From the NCBI GenBank assembly GCA_934574095.1, contig CAKTMW010000016.1:1-41017 (forward strand): 41,017 bases of DNA, read 5' to 3'. Each line of letters begins with the position of its first letter. Position 1 is the first letter of the stretch. The notes beneath the pieces are model-generated. The model did not search any database. It was not told the DNA's origin and saw only the letters and a list, made by a program, of their open reading frames with translations. Shown here piece by piece: positions 1 to 7,064 of this stretch. A program made the position numbers and the translations under genes. The DNA is from an uncultured Oscillospiraceae bacterium (GTDB taxonomy: Bacteria; Bacillota; Clostridia; Oscillospirales; Oscillospiraceae).

Positions 1-927
1 CCGGGCATGAACGCCGCCATCCGCGCCGTGGTGCGCAGCGCCCTGAGCCGGGGCATCGAGGTGGTGGGCATCCGCCGGGGCTGGCAGGGGCTCATCAACG
101 GCGACTTTGTGCAGATGGACAGCTCCAGCGTCAGCCGCATCATCAACCGGGGCGGCACCATCCTGTACACCGCCCGCAGCGACGAGTTCCGCACCAAGGA
201 GGGCCAGGAAAAGGCCTATAACACCTGCAAGCTGCTGGGGCTGGACGGCATCGTGGCCATCGGCGGCGACGGCACCTTCCGGGGCGCCCAGGACCTGAGC
301 AAGTGGGGTATCTCGGTGGTGGGCATCCCCGGCACCATCGACAACGACATCGTCTGCACCGATTATACCATCGGCTTTGACACCGCCGCCAACACCGCCG
401 TGGAGTGCATCGACAAGCTGCGGGACACCATGCAGTCCCACGAGCGGTGCTCCGTGGTGGAGGTCATGGGCCGCCACGCCGGATATCTGGCGCTGTATGT
501 GGGGCTGGCCGTGGGCGCTACGGCGGTGCTGGTGCCGGAGACGGCATACGACTTCGAGGCCCATGTGGCCGAGAAGATCCGGCAGGCCCGGCTGATGGGC
601 AAAACCAACTTCATGATCGTGGTGGCCGAGGGCTGCGTCAGCGCCATGAAGGTGGGCGACCAGATCAAAAACGAGCTGGGACTGGACCCCCGCGTCACCA
701 TTCTGGGCCACATCCAGCGGGGCGGCAGCCCCACCGCCAAGGACCGCGTCATCGCCACCCGCATGGGCTATGAGGCGGTGCGGGTACTGGCCGAGGGCGG
801 CACCAACCGGGTCATCGTCATCCACAGCGACCAGGTGTCCGACCTGGACATTGACGAGGGACTGGCTATGATGAAGACCCTGAATCAGGAGGAATTCCAG
901 GTCATGAAGACCATGACCGGCCAATAA
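1..927 (+). CDS. pfkA: ATP-dependent 6-phosphofructokinase, 5'-truncated by window edge
   Basis: Phosphorylates fructose 6-phosphate to fructose 1,6-bisphosphate in glycolysis (cytosolic). The frame is open from base 1; the first in-frame ATG (base 7) follows Pro-Gly codons, and PGMNAAIR belongs to the conserved N-terminal nucleotide-binding segment, so the true start lies about 10-15 codons upstream. Visible signatures, counted from that ATG, are GGDGT at 86-90 and PGTIDND at 108-114. The glycines in both motifs are those of ATP-dependent enzymes; PPi-dependent homologues have Asp and Lys there. GRHAGYLAL and GHIQRGGSPTA also fit the family. About 308 residues are visible of a usual 320. Butyrate kinase follows 26 bp downstream, so the two are probably cotranscribed. 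Confidence 0.95.
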   Translation, partial: PGMNAAIRAVVRSALSRGIEVVGIRRGWQGLINGDFVQMDSSSVSRIINRGGTILYTARSDEFRTKEGQEKAYNTCKLLGLDGIVAIGGDGTFRGAQDLSKWGISVVGIPGTIDNDIVCTDYTIGFDTAANTAVECIDKLRDTMQSHERCSVVEVMGRHAGYLALYVGLAVGATAVLVPETAYDFEAHVAEKIRQARLMGKTNFMIVVAEGCVSAMKVGDQIKNELGLDPRVTILGHIQRGGSPTAKDRVIATRMGYEAVRVLAEGGTNRVIVIHSDQVSDLDIDEGLAMMKTLNQEEFQVMKTMTGQ

Positions 928-953
928 GCGCCAACGAAAGGAGAACACAAAGC

Positions 954-2030
954 ATGAACTATCGCATCCTTGTCATCAATCCCGGCTCCACCTCCACCAA
1001 GATGGGCGTCTTTGACGGCGAGAAGTGCGTCTTTCAGGAGACGCTGCGCCACAGCGCCGACGAGCTGGCCCCCTTTTCCCATGTGATGGAGCAGGTGGAC
1101 TTCCGCCGGGCGCTGGTGGAAAAGGTGCTGTCCGAGCGGAACATCGCCCCTGAGACACTGGACGCCGTATGCGCCCGCGGCGGCCAGATACCGCCGTGCC
1201 CCTCCGGCGCGTTCGTGGTGGACAAGCAGATGTGCGACTATCTGTACGGTGTGAAGGAGGCGGCCCACGCCTCCAATCTGGGCGCGGTCATCGCGCTGGA
1301 TATCGCCGGGAAGCAGGGCATCCCCGCCTATGTGTACGACCCCGTGGCGGTGGACGAGATGACGCCCGTCACCCGCATCACCGGTATGCCCATGCTGCAG
1401 CGCCGGATGCTGGGCCACTCCCTGAACTGCCGGGCCATGGCCATCCGCTGTGCGAAAGAGGTCATGCATAAGCCGCTGGAGGAATGCCGGTTTATCGTGC
1501 TGCATCTGGGCGGCGGCGCTTCGGCGCGGCTGTTCATCGGCGGCAGGATGGTGGACGGCGTCCGGGACGACGAGATCATGTTCGCCCCGGAGCGCAGCGG
1601 CGGCGAGGATTGCCAGAGCCTGATCCACCTGTGCTTCTCCGGTGAGTACACGGAGAAGGAGCTCATGAAGTTCGTCCGGGGCGCGGGCGGTCTGAAGGCC
1701 CATCTGGGCACCAGCGACGCCCGCGAGGTGGAGCAGCGCATCGCCGCAGGCGACGAGAAGGCCAAGCTGGTGTACGACGCCATGCTGTACGGCGCGGCCA
1801 AGTCGCTGGGGGCGCTGGCGGCGGCTGCCGACGGGCGGGTCGACCGGATCATCCTCACCGGCGGCATCGCCCACTCGAAGTATGTGACGGACTATCTGAC
1901 GAAGAAACTGTCCTTCATCGCGCCGGTGGAGGTCATGGCCGGCGAGTTTGAGATGGAGGCGCTGGCCGCCGGCGCCTGCCGGGTGCTGGCAGGGGAGGAA
2001 AAGCCCCACGCTTTCTCGGAGTTAGTGTGA
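954..2030 (+). CDS. buk: butyrate kinase
   Basis: Converts butyryl phosphate plus ADP to butyrate plus ATP, the last step of the Ptb-Buk butyrate route. The protein is 358 aa, the family's normal length. The N-terminal INPGSTSTKMGVF motif is the acetate/butyrate kinase phosphate-binding signature, and HLGGGAS and LTGGIAHS are the later ASKHA nucleotide-binding loops. An AAAGGAG-type ribosome binding site precedes the ATG. It sits 26 bp behind pfkA. No phosphotransbutyrylase gene (ptb), its usual partner, is adjacent within the window. Confidence 0.93.
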   Translation: MNYRILVINPGSTSTKMGVFDGEKCVFQETLRHSADELAPFSHVMEQVDFRRALVEKVLSERNIAPETLDAVCARGGQIPPCPSGAFVVDKQMCDYLYGVKEAAHASNLGAVIALDIAGKQGIPAYVYDPVAVDEMTPVTRITGMPMLQRRMLGHSLNCRAMAIRCAKEVMHKPLEECRFIVLHLGGGASARLFIGGRMVDGVRDDEIMFAPERSGGEDCQSLIHLCFSGEYTEKELMKFVRGAGGLKAHLGTSDAREVEQRIAAGDEKAKLVYDAMLYGAAKSLGALAAAADGRVDRIILTGGIAHSKYVTDYLTKKLSFIAPVEVMAGEFEMEALAAGACRVLAGEEKPHAFSELV

Positions 2031-2045
2031 TTTGTGTGTTTTGTG

Positions 2046-2074
2046 GGAACCTTTTGGGGGAGAGCAGCGTCTAA
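2046..2074 (+). promoter_or_regulatory. candidate ECF-sigma promoter
   Basis: GGAACC (2046-2051) and CGTCTAA (2068-2074), with 17 bp between GGAAC and CGTC. This is the bipartite layout of extracytoplasmic-function sigma promoters (GGAAC / CGTC) and lies about 35 bp before the lipoprotein start. No sigma-A-like promoter is evident in the gap. Inferred from motif alone. Confidence 0.45.
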
Positions 2075-2106
2075 GGAATGTGATTCCCAAGAAAGGAAGT
2101 GCCACT

Positions 2107-2604
2107 ATGAAAAAATTATGGATGATCGCGCTGGCAGCCTGCTGTGTGCTGGCGCTGGCCGCCTGCACGGTGAAAAAGCCCCAGGAGAGCGGCGACGTCA
2201 GCCAGCTGCCCAATCCGGTGCATGAGTCCACCGCCGAGGAGGTGGCGGAGAAGACCGGCGTCACCCTGAATGTGCCCATCACGGCGGTGGATGTGGCGTA
2301 CAGCTATATCGACGGCGATTCGCCGCTGGCGCAGGTGAGCTTCGTCTATCAGGGCCAGACCTACACCTACCGGGGTCAGAAGACCCAGACGGTGCAGGAT
2401 ATTTCCGGGATGTACTATGAGTGGACCAAGACCACCAACGACTCGGAGGATGTGCCCTACACCTGCTACTTTACCGACGAGGGACAGGGCATGGCCCTGT
2501 GGCACAGCGACGGCGTCAGCTATACGCTGGGCATGACGGAAAACGTCACGGAGGAGCTGCTGGTGACCATGTACGGCATCGTGACCGGCACGGCGGCGGA
2601 ATAA
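2107..2604 (+). CDS. putative lipoprotein of unknown function
   Basis: A 165-aa secreted lipoprotein. I chose the ATG at 2107 because it follows AAAGGAAG and opens directly into a type II signal peptide: MKK, a hydrophobic core, then the lipobox LAAC with Cys20. The mature part holds a YSYIDGDSPLAQVSF segment followed by a YQGQTYTYRG strand pattern. This loosely resembles small extracytoplasmic DUF4367-like domains, but I do not recognise a defined family. It is probably anchored on the outer face of the membrane. A possible ECF-sigma promoter precedes it, which would suggest an envelope-stress role; this is inference only. Confidence 0.8.
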   Translation: MKKLWMIALAACCVLALAACTVKKPQESGDVSQLPNPVHESTAEEVAEKTGVTLNVPITAVDVAYSYIDGDSPLAQVSFVYQGQTYTYRGQKTQTVQDISGMYYEWTKTTNDSEDVPYTCYFTDEGQGMALWHSDGVSYTLGMTENVTEELLVTMYGIVTGTAAE

Positions 2605-2612
2605 ACGGAAAC

Positions 2613-2653
2613 TACGCAAAAAGAAACGGCCTATGGCCGTTTCTTTTTGCGTA
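2613..2653. terminator. bidirectional rho-independent terminator
   Basis: A perfect 19-bp stem (2613-2631 with 2635-2653) around a TAT loop. An A-run on the left arm pairs with a T-run on the right arm, so either strand could terminate. It follows the lipoprotein stop by 8 bp. Confidence 0.9.
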
Positions 2654-2673
2654 TGGCGCGGCGCGGCTCCCTC

Positions 2674-2702
2674 TTGTCCTTTTCGCCGAAACGTGGTATC
2701 CT
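2674..2702 (+). promoter_or_regulatory. sigma-A-type promoter for the C39-like gene
   Basis: TTGTCC (2674-2679), 17-bp spacer, TATCCT (2697-2702), immediately after the terminator and about 28 bp before the next start codon. Confidence 0.5.
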
Positions 2703-2730
2703 GTTGAAAAAAAGGAAAGGGGGCCTGAGC

Positions 2731-3264
2731 ATGGACATTCCCCAGCGATGCCGGGACGAGGAGGGCTATCTGGTCCGCCAGCATCTGATGAAGGACATTC
2801 CCTACGGCCGCCGGACGGTGGCCAAGGTGGGGTGCGGCTTTATGGCGGTATACAACGCCGCCCGATACTTCGCCCTGCCGGTGACGGAATCGGAGGTATG
2901 GCAGTATTTCCACCGCCATGTGTTTCTGGGCGGCGTGATGGGCACCAGCATTTTCCACGTGTGCCGGGGGCTGCGGCGCTTCGGCATGAAGGTGACGGGG
3001 GTGCGCTACCGGAATCTGAAGGGCGCAAAGGCGGGCATCCTGTGGTATCACACGGGCCGCTCCCGCCACTATGTACTGGTACGCCAGTGTGAGGACGGGC
3101 GGTACGCCTTCCCCAATTCCTCCGCGCCGGGGCCCATGACGTTTCCGGAGTTTTACGGCAAATATGTGAAGCACCTGCGGCTGCCGCCGTTTCTGGACCT
3201 GCCCATCATGTTCACCGTGACGGCGGCGCGGCGGGATAAGACCGCGGCAGACAGCAAAGACTAA
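2731..3264 (+). CDS. C39-like cysteine-peptidase-fold protein
   Basis: A 177-aa protein with no signal peptide. The ATG at 2731 follows AAGGAAAGGGGG. The segment KVGCGFMAVYNAARYF (Cys35) resembles the nucleophile helix of C39-like papain-fold peptidases (GCGxxAxxN). SRHYVLVR supplies His113 and YAFPNS supplies Asn129, a plausible Cys-His-Asn triad spaced as in that fold. The C-terminus is basic and lysine-rich. It lies 22 bp upstream of a cupin gene, probably in the same transcript. The substrate is unknown; catalytic activity is inferred from the triad only. Confidence 0.6.
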   Translation: MDIPQRCRDEEGYLVRQHLMKDIPYGRRTVAKVGCGFMAVYNAARYFALPVTESEVWQYFHRHVFLGGVMGTSIFHVCRGLRRFGMKVTGVRYRNLKGAKAGILWYHTGRSRHYVLVRQCEDGRYAFPNSSAPGPMTFPEFYGKYVKHLRLPPFLDLPIMFTVTAARRDKTAADSKD

Positions 3265-3286
3265 CAAAAAACAGGAGGTACACAGT

Positions 3287-3610
3287 ATGTACAAGAATAT
3301 CGCCAAGCAGGAGAAGCTGCTGCTGAAGAACCTGGTGGACTATCAGGCGGGTCAGGTGGTCAGCAAGACGCTGGTGCAGAACGAGCTGGTCAGCGTCACC
3401 GTGTTCTCCTTCGAGAAGGACGAGGAGATATCCACCCACGCCAGCGGCGGCGACGCCATGGTGACGGTGCTGGAGGGTACGGGACGCTTTACCGTGGGCG
3501 GCGAGGTATTTGTCCTCACAGAGGGCGAGACCCTGGTAATGCCCAAGGATGTGCCCCACGCGGTATACGGCCAGGAGCGGTTCAAGATGCTGCTGGTGGT
3601 ATCGTTCTGA
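3287..3610 (+). CDS. cupin-domain protein
   Basis: A 107-aa single-domain cupin, probably cytosolic. The start at 3287 follows a consensus AGGAGGT. The two cupin motifs are recognisable: EEISTHASGGDAMVTVLEGTG for motif 1 and LVMPKDVPHAVYG for motif 2, with metal-ligand candidates His in STHAS and His in VPHAV. Small cupins of this type sit in many gut Clostridia as stand-alone genes, and their substrate cannot be predicted. It forms a likely operon with the C39-like gene upstream and ends 2 bp before a strong terminator. Confidence 0.85.
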   Translation: MYKNIAKQEKLLLKNLVDYQAGQVVSKTLVQNELVSVTVFSFEKDEEISTHASGGDAMVTVLEGTGRFTVGGEVFVLTEGETLVMPKDVPHAVYGQERFKMLLVVSF

Positions 3611-3612
3611 TG

Positions 3613-3646
3613 AAAAAAAGAGACTGCCGGAGCAGTCTCTTTTTTT
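3613..3646. terminator. bidirectional terminator between convergent genes
   Basis: A 15-bp stem (3613-3627 with 3632-3646), loop CGGA, with A7/T7 arms. It serves the cupin gene on the plus strand and overlaps the last codons of the XRE gene on the minus strand. Confidence 0.9.
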
Positions 3647-3851
3647 ATTGCTCGTCTGGGATATAGCGGATGATATCCGCCACGCCGCATTGCAGGATGC
3701 GGCACAGGTCGTTCAGGGTATTCAGCGTGATGCTGCGGTTTTTCCGCAACGCGTCCAGCGTCCCCGTGCTGACGCCGTAGTCCTTGATCAGCGTATACTG
3801 GCTAACGCCGCGACGCTTTAATGTCTCCCACAACGGGTCAAACACGATCAT
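3645..3851 (-). CDS. small XRE/Cro-type HTH regulator
   Basis: A 68-aa DNA-binding protein consisting of one Cro/C1-type helix-turn-helix and nothing else. The recognition region is SQYTLIKDYGVSTGTLDALRKN, followed by the TLNTLNDLCRILQCGVADII helix typical of the family. The start follows GGAGGTGACAGG on the minus strand. It is transcribed divergently from the 59-codon membrane peptide at 3945, with the peptide's promoter between them, so local regulation is plausible. Its C-terminal codons overlap the shared terminator. Confidence 0.88.
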   Translation of the reverse strand: MIVFDPLWETLKRRGVSQYTLIKDYGVSTGTLDALRKNRSITLNTLNDLCRILQCGVADIIRYIPDEQ

Positions 3852-3897
3852 CCTGTCACCTCCCTGCTGCTGTAAAGCATACAGGGAATATTTTCTC

Positions 3898-3926
3898 TTG
3901 AATATTGCCGATTATTAGGCTATACT
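3898..3926 (+). promoter_or_regulatory. promoter of the 59-aa membrane peptide
   Basis: TTGAAT (3898-3903), 17-bp spacer, TATACT (3921-3926). The expected transcription start falls almost at the ribosome binding site (TGAGGTGAGAGG), giving a very short leader. Confidence 0.6.
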
Positions 3927-3944
3927 CGAATGTGAGGTGAGAGG

Positions 3945-4124
3945 ATGAAAAAATGGCGGGAACTGCCGCGAAGGACACGGGACGTGATCGGTCCTTGTGT
4001 GGGATTTGGCGGGCTTTTGAGCATGATGCTGCTGAGCGCTTCGGAGGAGTATGCGTTACTGCTCTCCTTCCCGTTCATGCTGTTCTATATGTGGCTGTGT
4101 CCGGAGACGTGGAGCGGAAGGTAA
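3945..4124 (+). CDS. 59-aa putative membrane protein
   Basis: A small ORF starting ATG-AAA-AAA directly after GAGGTGAGAGG. The protein has a basic N-terminus (MKKWRELPRRTRDV), a hydrophobic segment (IGPCVGFGGLLSMMLL), a short acidic turn (SASEEY), a second hydrophobic segment (ALLLSFPFMLFYMWLC) and a short tail. That is a two-helix hairpin topology. It has a good promoter and pairs divergently with the XRE gene. I do not recognise the family; XRE plus small membrane protein pairs are common in Firmicutes. Confidence 0.6.
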   Translation: MKKWRELPRRTRDVIGPCVGFGGLLSMMLLSASEEYALLLSFPFMLFYMWLCPETWSGR

Positions 4125-4178
4125 ACATCCGCTTTTCCGGGCCGGGAAAATTTTTTTGGAAGAATTTGCAAAAAGGGC

Positions 4179-4207
4179 TTGCCAAACGCGAAAGACTGTG
4201 TTACAAT
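4179..4207 (+). promoter_or_regulatory. promoter of the DUF3793-flavodoxin operon
   Basis: TTGCCA (4179-4184), 17-bp spacer, TACAAT (4202-4207). It is followed by two terminator-like hairpins and two copies of an AGTTAG-N6-CTAACC motif before the first gene at 4417, giving a leader of about 200 nt. Confidence 0.6.
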
Positions 4208-4239
4208 GCCCATAACTTCGATAGGGAATTGCTTGAGAG

Positions 4240-4290
4240 AACTGCCAGGCGGCAGCTTTTTTAAGACCCGGTAGTTAGCTTCCGCTAACC
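4240..4290 (+). repeat. leader repeat unit 1: terminator hairpin plus GTTAG/CTAAC dyad
   Basis: A 51-bp unit that matches the unit at 4312-4362 at 45 of 51 positions. It holds a CTGCC/GGCAG hairpin (4242-4246 with 4251-4255) followed by C and T6, then AGTTAG-N6-CTAACC (4273-4290). The hairpin looks like a transcription terminator placed before the genes. Confidence 0.7.
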
Positions 4291-4311
4291 ATCGGAACAG
4301 AGCCCATGAAA

Positions 4312-4362
4312 AACTGCCCTGCGGCAGCTTTTTTAAGACCAGAGAGTTAGTTTCCGCTAACC
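4312..4362 (+). repeat. leader repeat unit 2: terminator hairpin plus GTTAG/CTAAC dyad
   Basis: The second copy of the 51-bp unit, offset by 72 bp. CTGCC (4314-4318) pairs with GGCAG (4323-4327), followed by C and T6, and the dyad lies at 4345-4362. CCGCTA (4354-4359) can alternatively pair with TAGCGG (4369-4374), excluding the dyad hairpin in RNA. Confidence 0.7.
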
Positions 4363-4416
4363 AGCGAATAGCGGCAACGGTCCCCCCACATACTAGCAGA
4401 CGAAGGGAGGCGGCGT

Positions 4417-4983
4417 ATGTCAGAAGAAATCTTGGTCAAACAGTGTGCGCCCACGCTGGCAGGTATCAAGACAGGCAGCTTGTTCCCCTGTCCCTGCGAA
4501 GACCGGGCGTCGCTGCTGGCGGATATCCGCCGCCTCAACCGTCTGCTGGTGCCCAAGGGGTTGTGCCTGCTGCCCATCCGCTACCGGGACGACCAGGCGC
4601 TGCTGTATCTCTACCGCCCCGCTGAACTGCGGCGCGACCTGGAGGGGTCTCTGGCCCGCGACATCCTGCAAAAAGCGGGTTACGGCTGCGACGGCTGCCA
4701 GCGCTGCGTGGCGCGGCTCATCCGCCGCTTCCGGGAGGACGGCGAGTTCCCCCATGAGGTGGGCCTGTTTCTCAGCTACCCGGCAGAGGACGTACAGGGC
4801 TTCATCCAGCACGGCTCGCGGGATTTCAAGTGCACCGGACTGTGGAAGGTCTACGGCGACGAGGAGAAGGCCAAGCGTATGTTCGCCCAGTTCCGCAAGT
4901 GCACGGAGATCTACTGTGCCCTGTGGCGCTCCGGCTCCGGCATCGACCAGCTGACGGTAGCCAGCCGAAATAGAAGTAAATAA
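4417..4983 (+). CDS. DUF3793 family protein
   Basis: A 188-aa cytosolic protein recognised as DUF3793 by HEVGLFLSYPAEDVQGFI (113-130) and the FKCTGLWKVYGDEEKA segment (137-152). It contains several cysteines, including a CDGCQRC cluster at 91-97 and CPC at 25-27, which may bind metal. The start follows GGGAGG. The gene is 32 bp upstream of flavodoxin. In gut Clostridia this family is usually found with flavodoxin and ferrous-iron transport genes, so an iron-limitation role is likely but not proven. The leader carries two terminator/dyad repeats. Confidence 0.88.
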   Translation: MSEEILVKQCAPTLAGIKTGSLFPCPCEDRASLLADIRRLNRLLVPKGLCLLPIRYRDDQALLYLYRPAELRRDLEGSLARDILQKAGYGCDGCQRCVARLIRRFREDGEFPHEVGLFLSYPAEDVQGFIQHGSRDFKCTGLWKVYGDEEKAKRMFAQFRKCTEIYCALWRSGSGIDQLTVASRNRSK

Positions 4984-5015
4984 TAATTTAGTAATATATA
5001 GAAAGGACAAAACAC

Positions 5016-5438
5016 ATGAAAAAAACTGCTGTAATTTACTGGAGCGGCACCGGCAACACCGAGGCCATGGCCAACGCCGTGGCGGAGGGCATGAAGGAAG
5101 CCGGCGCCGAGGTCACCGTCATGACCCCTGACCAGGTGGACGTCAATGCCCTGAGCTATTCCGCCATCGCCTTCGGATGCCCCGCCATGGGCAGCGAGGT
5201 GCTGGAGGAAGTGGATTTCCAGCCCATGTTCGACGGCTGCAAGAACCGCCTGGGCGGCACCAGCGTGGCCCTGTTCGGCTCCTACGGCTGGGGCGACGGC
5301 GAATGGATGCGCAGCTGGGAGAAGGACTGCAACGACGCCGGTGTGAACCTGGTGTGCGAGAGCGTCACCTGCTGCGAAGCCCCCGACGACGCGGCTCTGG
5401 CCGCCTGCCGAGAGCTGGGCAAAACCCTGGCTCAGTGA
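5016..5438 (+). CDS. flavodoxin
   Basis: A 140-aa short-chain flavodoxin, a soluble FMN electron carrier that substitutes for ferredoxin when iron is scarce. The phosphate-binding loop is SGTGNTEAM at residues 10-18, directly after the first strand. ALFGSYGWGDGEWM matches the second FMN loop. The start follows AGAAAGGA. It is the second gene of the DUF3793 operon, and the pairing supports an iron-responsive redox function. Its terminator is about 250 bp downstream, beyond an odd G-poor tract. Confidence 0.94.
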   Translation: MKKTAVIYWSGTGNTEAMANAVAEGMKEAGAEVTVMTPDQVDVNALSYSAIAFGCPAMGSEVLEEVDFQPMFDGCKNRLGGTSVALFGSYGWGDGEWMRSWEKDCNDAGVNLVCESVTCCEAPDDAALAACRELGKTLAQ

Positions 5439-5452
5439 GCCCGAAAGATTAC

Positions 5453-5680
5453 TAAACGATTATTCATTTGCAAATTTCCCTCACATTCTTCACACATTTT
5501 ACTTACTCACTTCACTCACACTCAGTTACTCACACTCACTTACTCACATTCACTTACTCACATTCCCTTACTCATTTCACACTTATCAAAACAATCCCTC
5601 TTGTATTCACCCTAGTAATTCTTCCCTCAACCCAATCAAAGTAACTCAATCACTTACTCACCTCTCTTCTCTATCACTCT
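5453..5680. repeat. G-poor tract with 14-bp tandem repeats
   Basis: About 230 bp with almost no G on the plus strand and much lower GC than the surroundings. It contains four tandem units related to ACTTACTCACATTC (5524-5537, 5538-5551, 5552-5565, 5566-5578); the middle two are identical. No ORF is visible. It probably lies in the flavodoxin mRNA 3' region, since the terminator comes after it. Confidence 0.7.
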
Positions 5681-5687
5681 TAACGGG

Positions 5688-5722
5688 AAAAGCGGCCTGC
5701 GTCGGAAACAGGCCGCTTTTTT
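5688..5722 (+). terminator. terminator of the DUF3793-flavodoxin operon
   Basis: A 12-bp stem (5688-5699 with 5709-5720), 9-nt loop, then T6. Confidence 0.85.
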
Positions 5723-5802
5723 CATTGCCGTCATTGCGAAACCAGTCAGCAGACTGGAATGACAGGATACAGAAGGGGGCAATCAGCTTACGATAGGCTG
5801 CT

Positions 5803-5879
5803 GTAGGGCGGGGCCAATGTGCCCCGCCGCGTGATAACCGGTGCGCCGCCGGCGGCGGGCCACGCGGGGCCCGCCCTAC
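5803..5879. repeat. intergenic GTAGGGCGGG inverted-repeat element
   Basis: The element begins GTAGGGCGGGGCC and ends in the complement GGCCCGCCCTAC, with internal GC-rich dyads. Related elements occur at 12913-12996 and 26365-26455 in this window, indicating a dispersed non-coding repeat family. Confidence 0.7.
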
Positions 5880-5913
5880 GGAGCACTATCGGCGGCCATT
5901 TCGTAGGAGCCGG

Positions 5914-7047
5914 TCATTCCGCCTTGGTGGCCAGCGCCACACGGGCAAAGGCGTTGGCAAAGATGCGGGCGCTGTTGAGGGCCTCGTCCAGAGAGTTGCC
6001 CGCCGCCCCCACCTCCACCAGCATGGAGCCCAGGGACTTGTGCTGGTTGTAGTTGGAGTTGCGCAGCGTGATGGGCCGCATCACCGTGGGATAGTCGGCC
6101 TGGATGTTCTCCGCGATGGCGACGGCCAGCTTCAGGTTCTCCTGCCAGCCGTCGTGATTGCTGCCCATGATGAAGCTCAACTGGGCGGCGTTGGGGTCCT
6201 CCTGGGAGATCAGCTTATACTGCCGGTGCTGGGCGTCCTCCACCGCGTCCCGGTGGATGTCCAGGATGAACACCAGGGAGGGGTACTTCTCCTGATACGC
6301 CTCGATGCCCTCCACCGACCGGCCATAGGCCCCCTCGTACAGCGGGTCGTCGTACAGCGTCCGGTCATGAAGCACGGAGATGCCGTACTCCGACAGCACC
6401 GACGCGATCTCGTCCCCCACCCGCACCACATTTTTGTTGGTGTCGCTGGTGCGGCAGGTACCGGTAGAGACGTAGTCCTGTCCCTCCGGCATGGTATATG
6501 CCTCGCTGCCGTGGGTGTGGATGATCAGCACCTGGGGCGCCTGGTCCGTCAGCCGGGCGGCAAAGCCCTCCGCCGCCAGCGCGGCGGCGTCAAGCGTCTT
6601 GTTGGAGGCGTTTTTGATGCACACGCCCCGCACCACCGTATACCCCGCCGTGTTGGTGATCTTCACCGTCTGGGAGGGGACGCCGTTATCCAGGAAGGCC
6701 AGCGCGGGCCGGTCCGCCGCGGCAGGCAGCGGCACCTGGGCGGCGGGAGCGGGCGTGTCCGACGCTTCGGCGTCCCCGGTATCCTCTTCCTCAGGCTGCG
6801 GTTCCTCCCAAAATCCGGCCACCTCCGCCCTGGCGGACAGCAGCAGCGGTGACTGTCCCAACGCCAGAGCCGTAGCGGGAGACAGCCCGTCCGGCGGCAG
6901 CCAGCTGCCCATGGTCCATTGCAGCAGCCACCTGGCGGCGCTCTGTCCCGCCGAATCGCCGCGGCCGTCCGCCGCGACCGCCACCGTCACCAGCGTCGCC
7001 GCCGCCAACAGCAGCGCCGCACCCCGCCGCAGCCATCGTTTCACCAT
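5914..7047 (-). CDS. spoIIP: stage II sporulation protein P (SpoIIP)
   Basis: Peptidoglycan amidase/endopeptidase of the SpoIIDMP engulfment machine, acting in the mother-cell membrane. I start at the ATG 7047 because GAGGTG lies 6 nt upstream; this gives 377 aa opening MVKRWLRR plus one membrane anchor (residues about 9-27). A Pro/Glu-rich linker follows, then the catalytic domain with IIHTHGSEAYTMPE (about 175-188), ILDIHRDAV (about 261-269) and LVEVGAAGNSLDEA near the C-terminus, all SpoIIP signatures with the His and Glu zinc ligands. A sigma-E-like promoter precedes it. It is the last gene of the minus-strand block and makes endospore formation likely. Confidence 0.95.
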   Translation of the reverse strand: MVKRWLRRGAALLLAAATLVTVAVAADGRGDSAGQSAARWLLQWTMGSWLPPDGLSPATALALGQSPLLLSARAEVAGFWEEPQPEEEDTGDAEASDTPAPAAQVPLPAAADRPALAFLDNGVPSQTVKITNTAGYTVVRGVCIKNASNKTLDAAALAAEGFAARLTDQAPQVLIIHTHGSEAYTMPEGQDYVSTGTCRTSDTNKNVVRVGDEIASVLSEYGISVLHDRTLYDDPLYEGAYGRSVEGIEAYQEKYPSLVFILDIHRDAVEDAQHRQYKLISQEDPNAAQLSFIMGSNHDGWQENLKLAVAIAENIQADYPTVMRPITLRNSNYNQHKSLGSMLVEVGAAGNSLDEALNSARIFANAFARVALATKAE

Positions 7048-7064
7048 GTCCATCACCTCGGACA

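Noticed and set aside
5524..5578. CRISPR-like short repeats
   Set aside because: Units are contiguous 14-mers with no spacers, and no cas genes are present.
5524..5578. DnaA-box cluster or replication origin
   Set aside because: TTACTCACA differs at two positions from TTATCCACA and no replication genes are nearby; most likely coincidence within the repeat.
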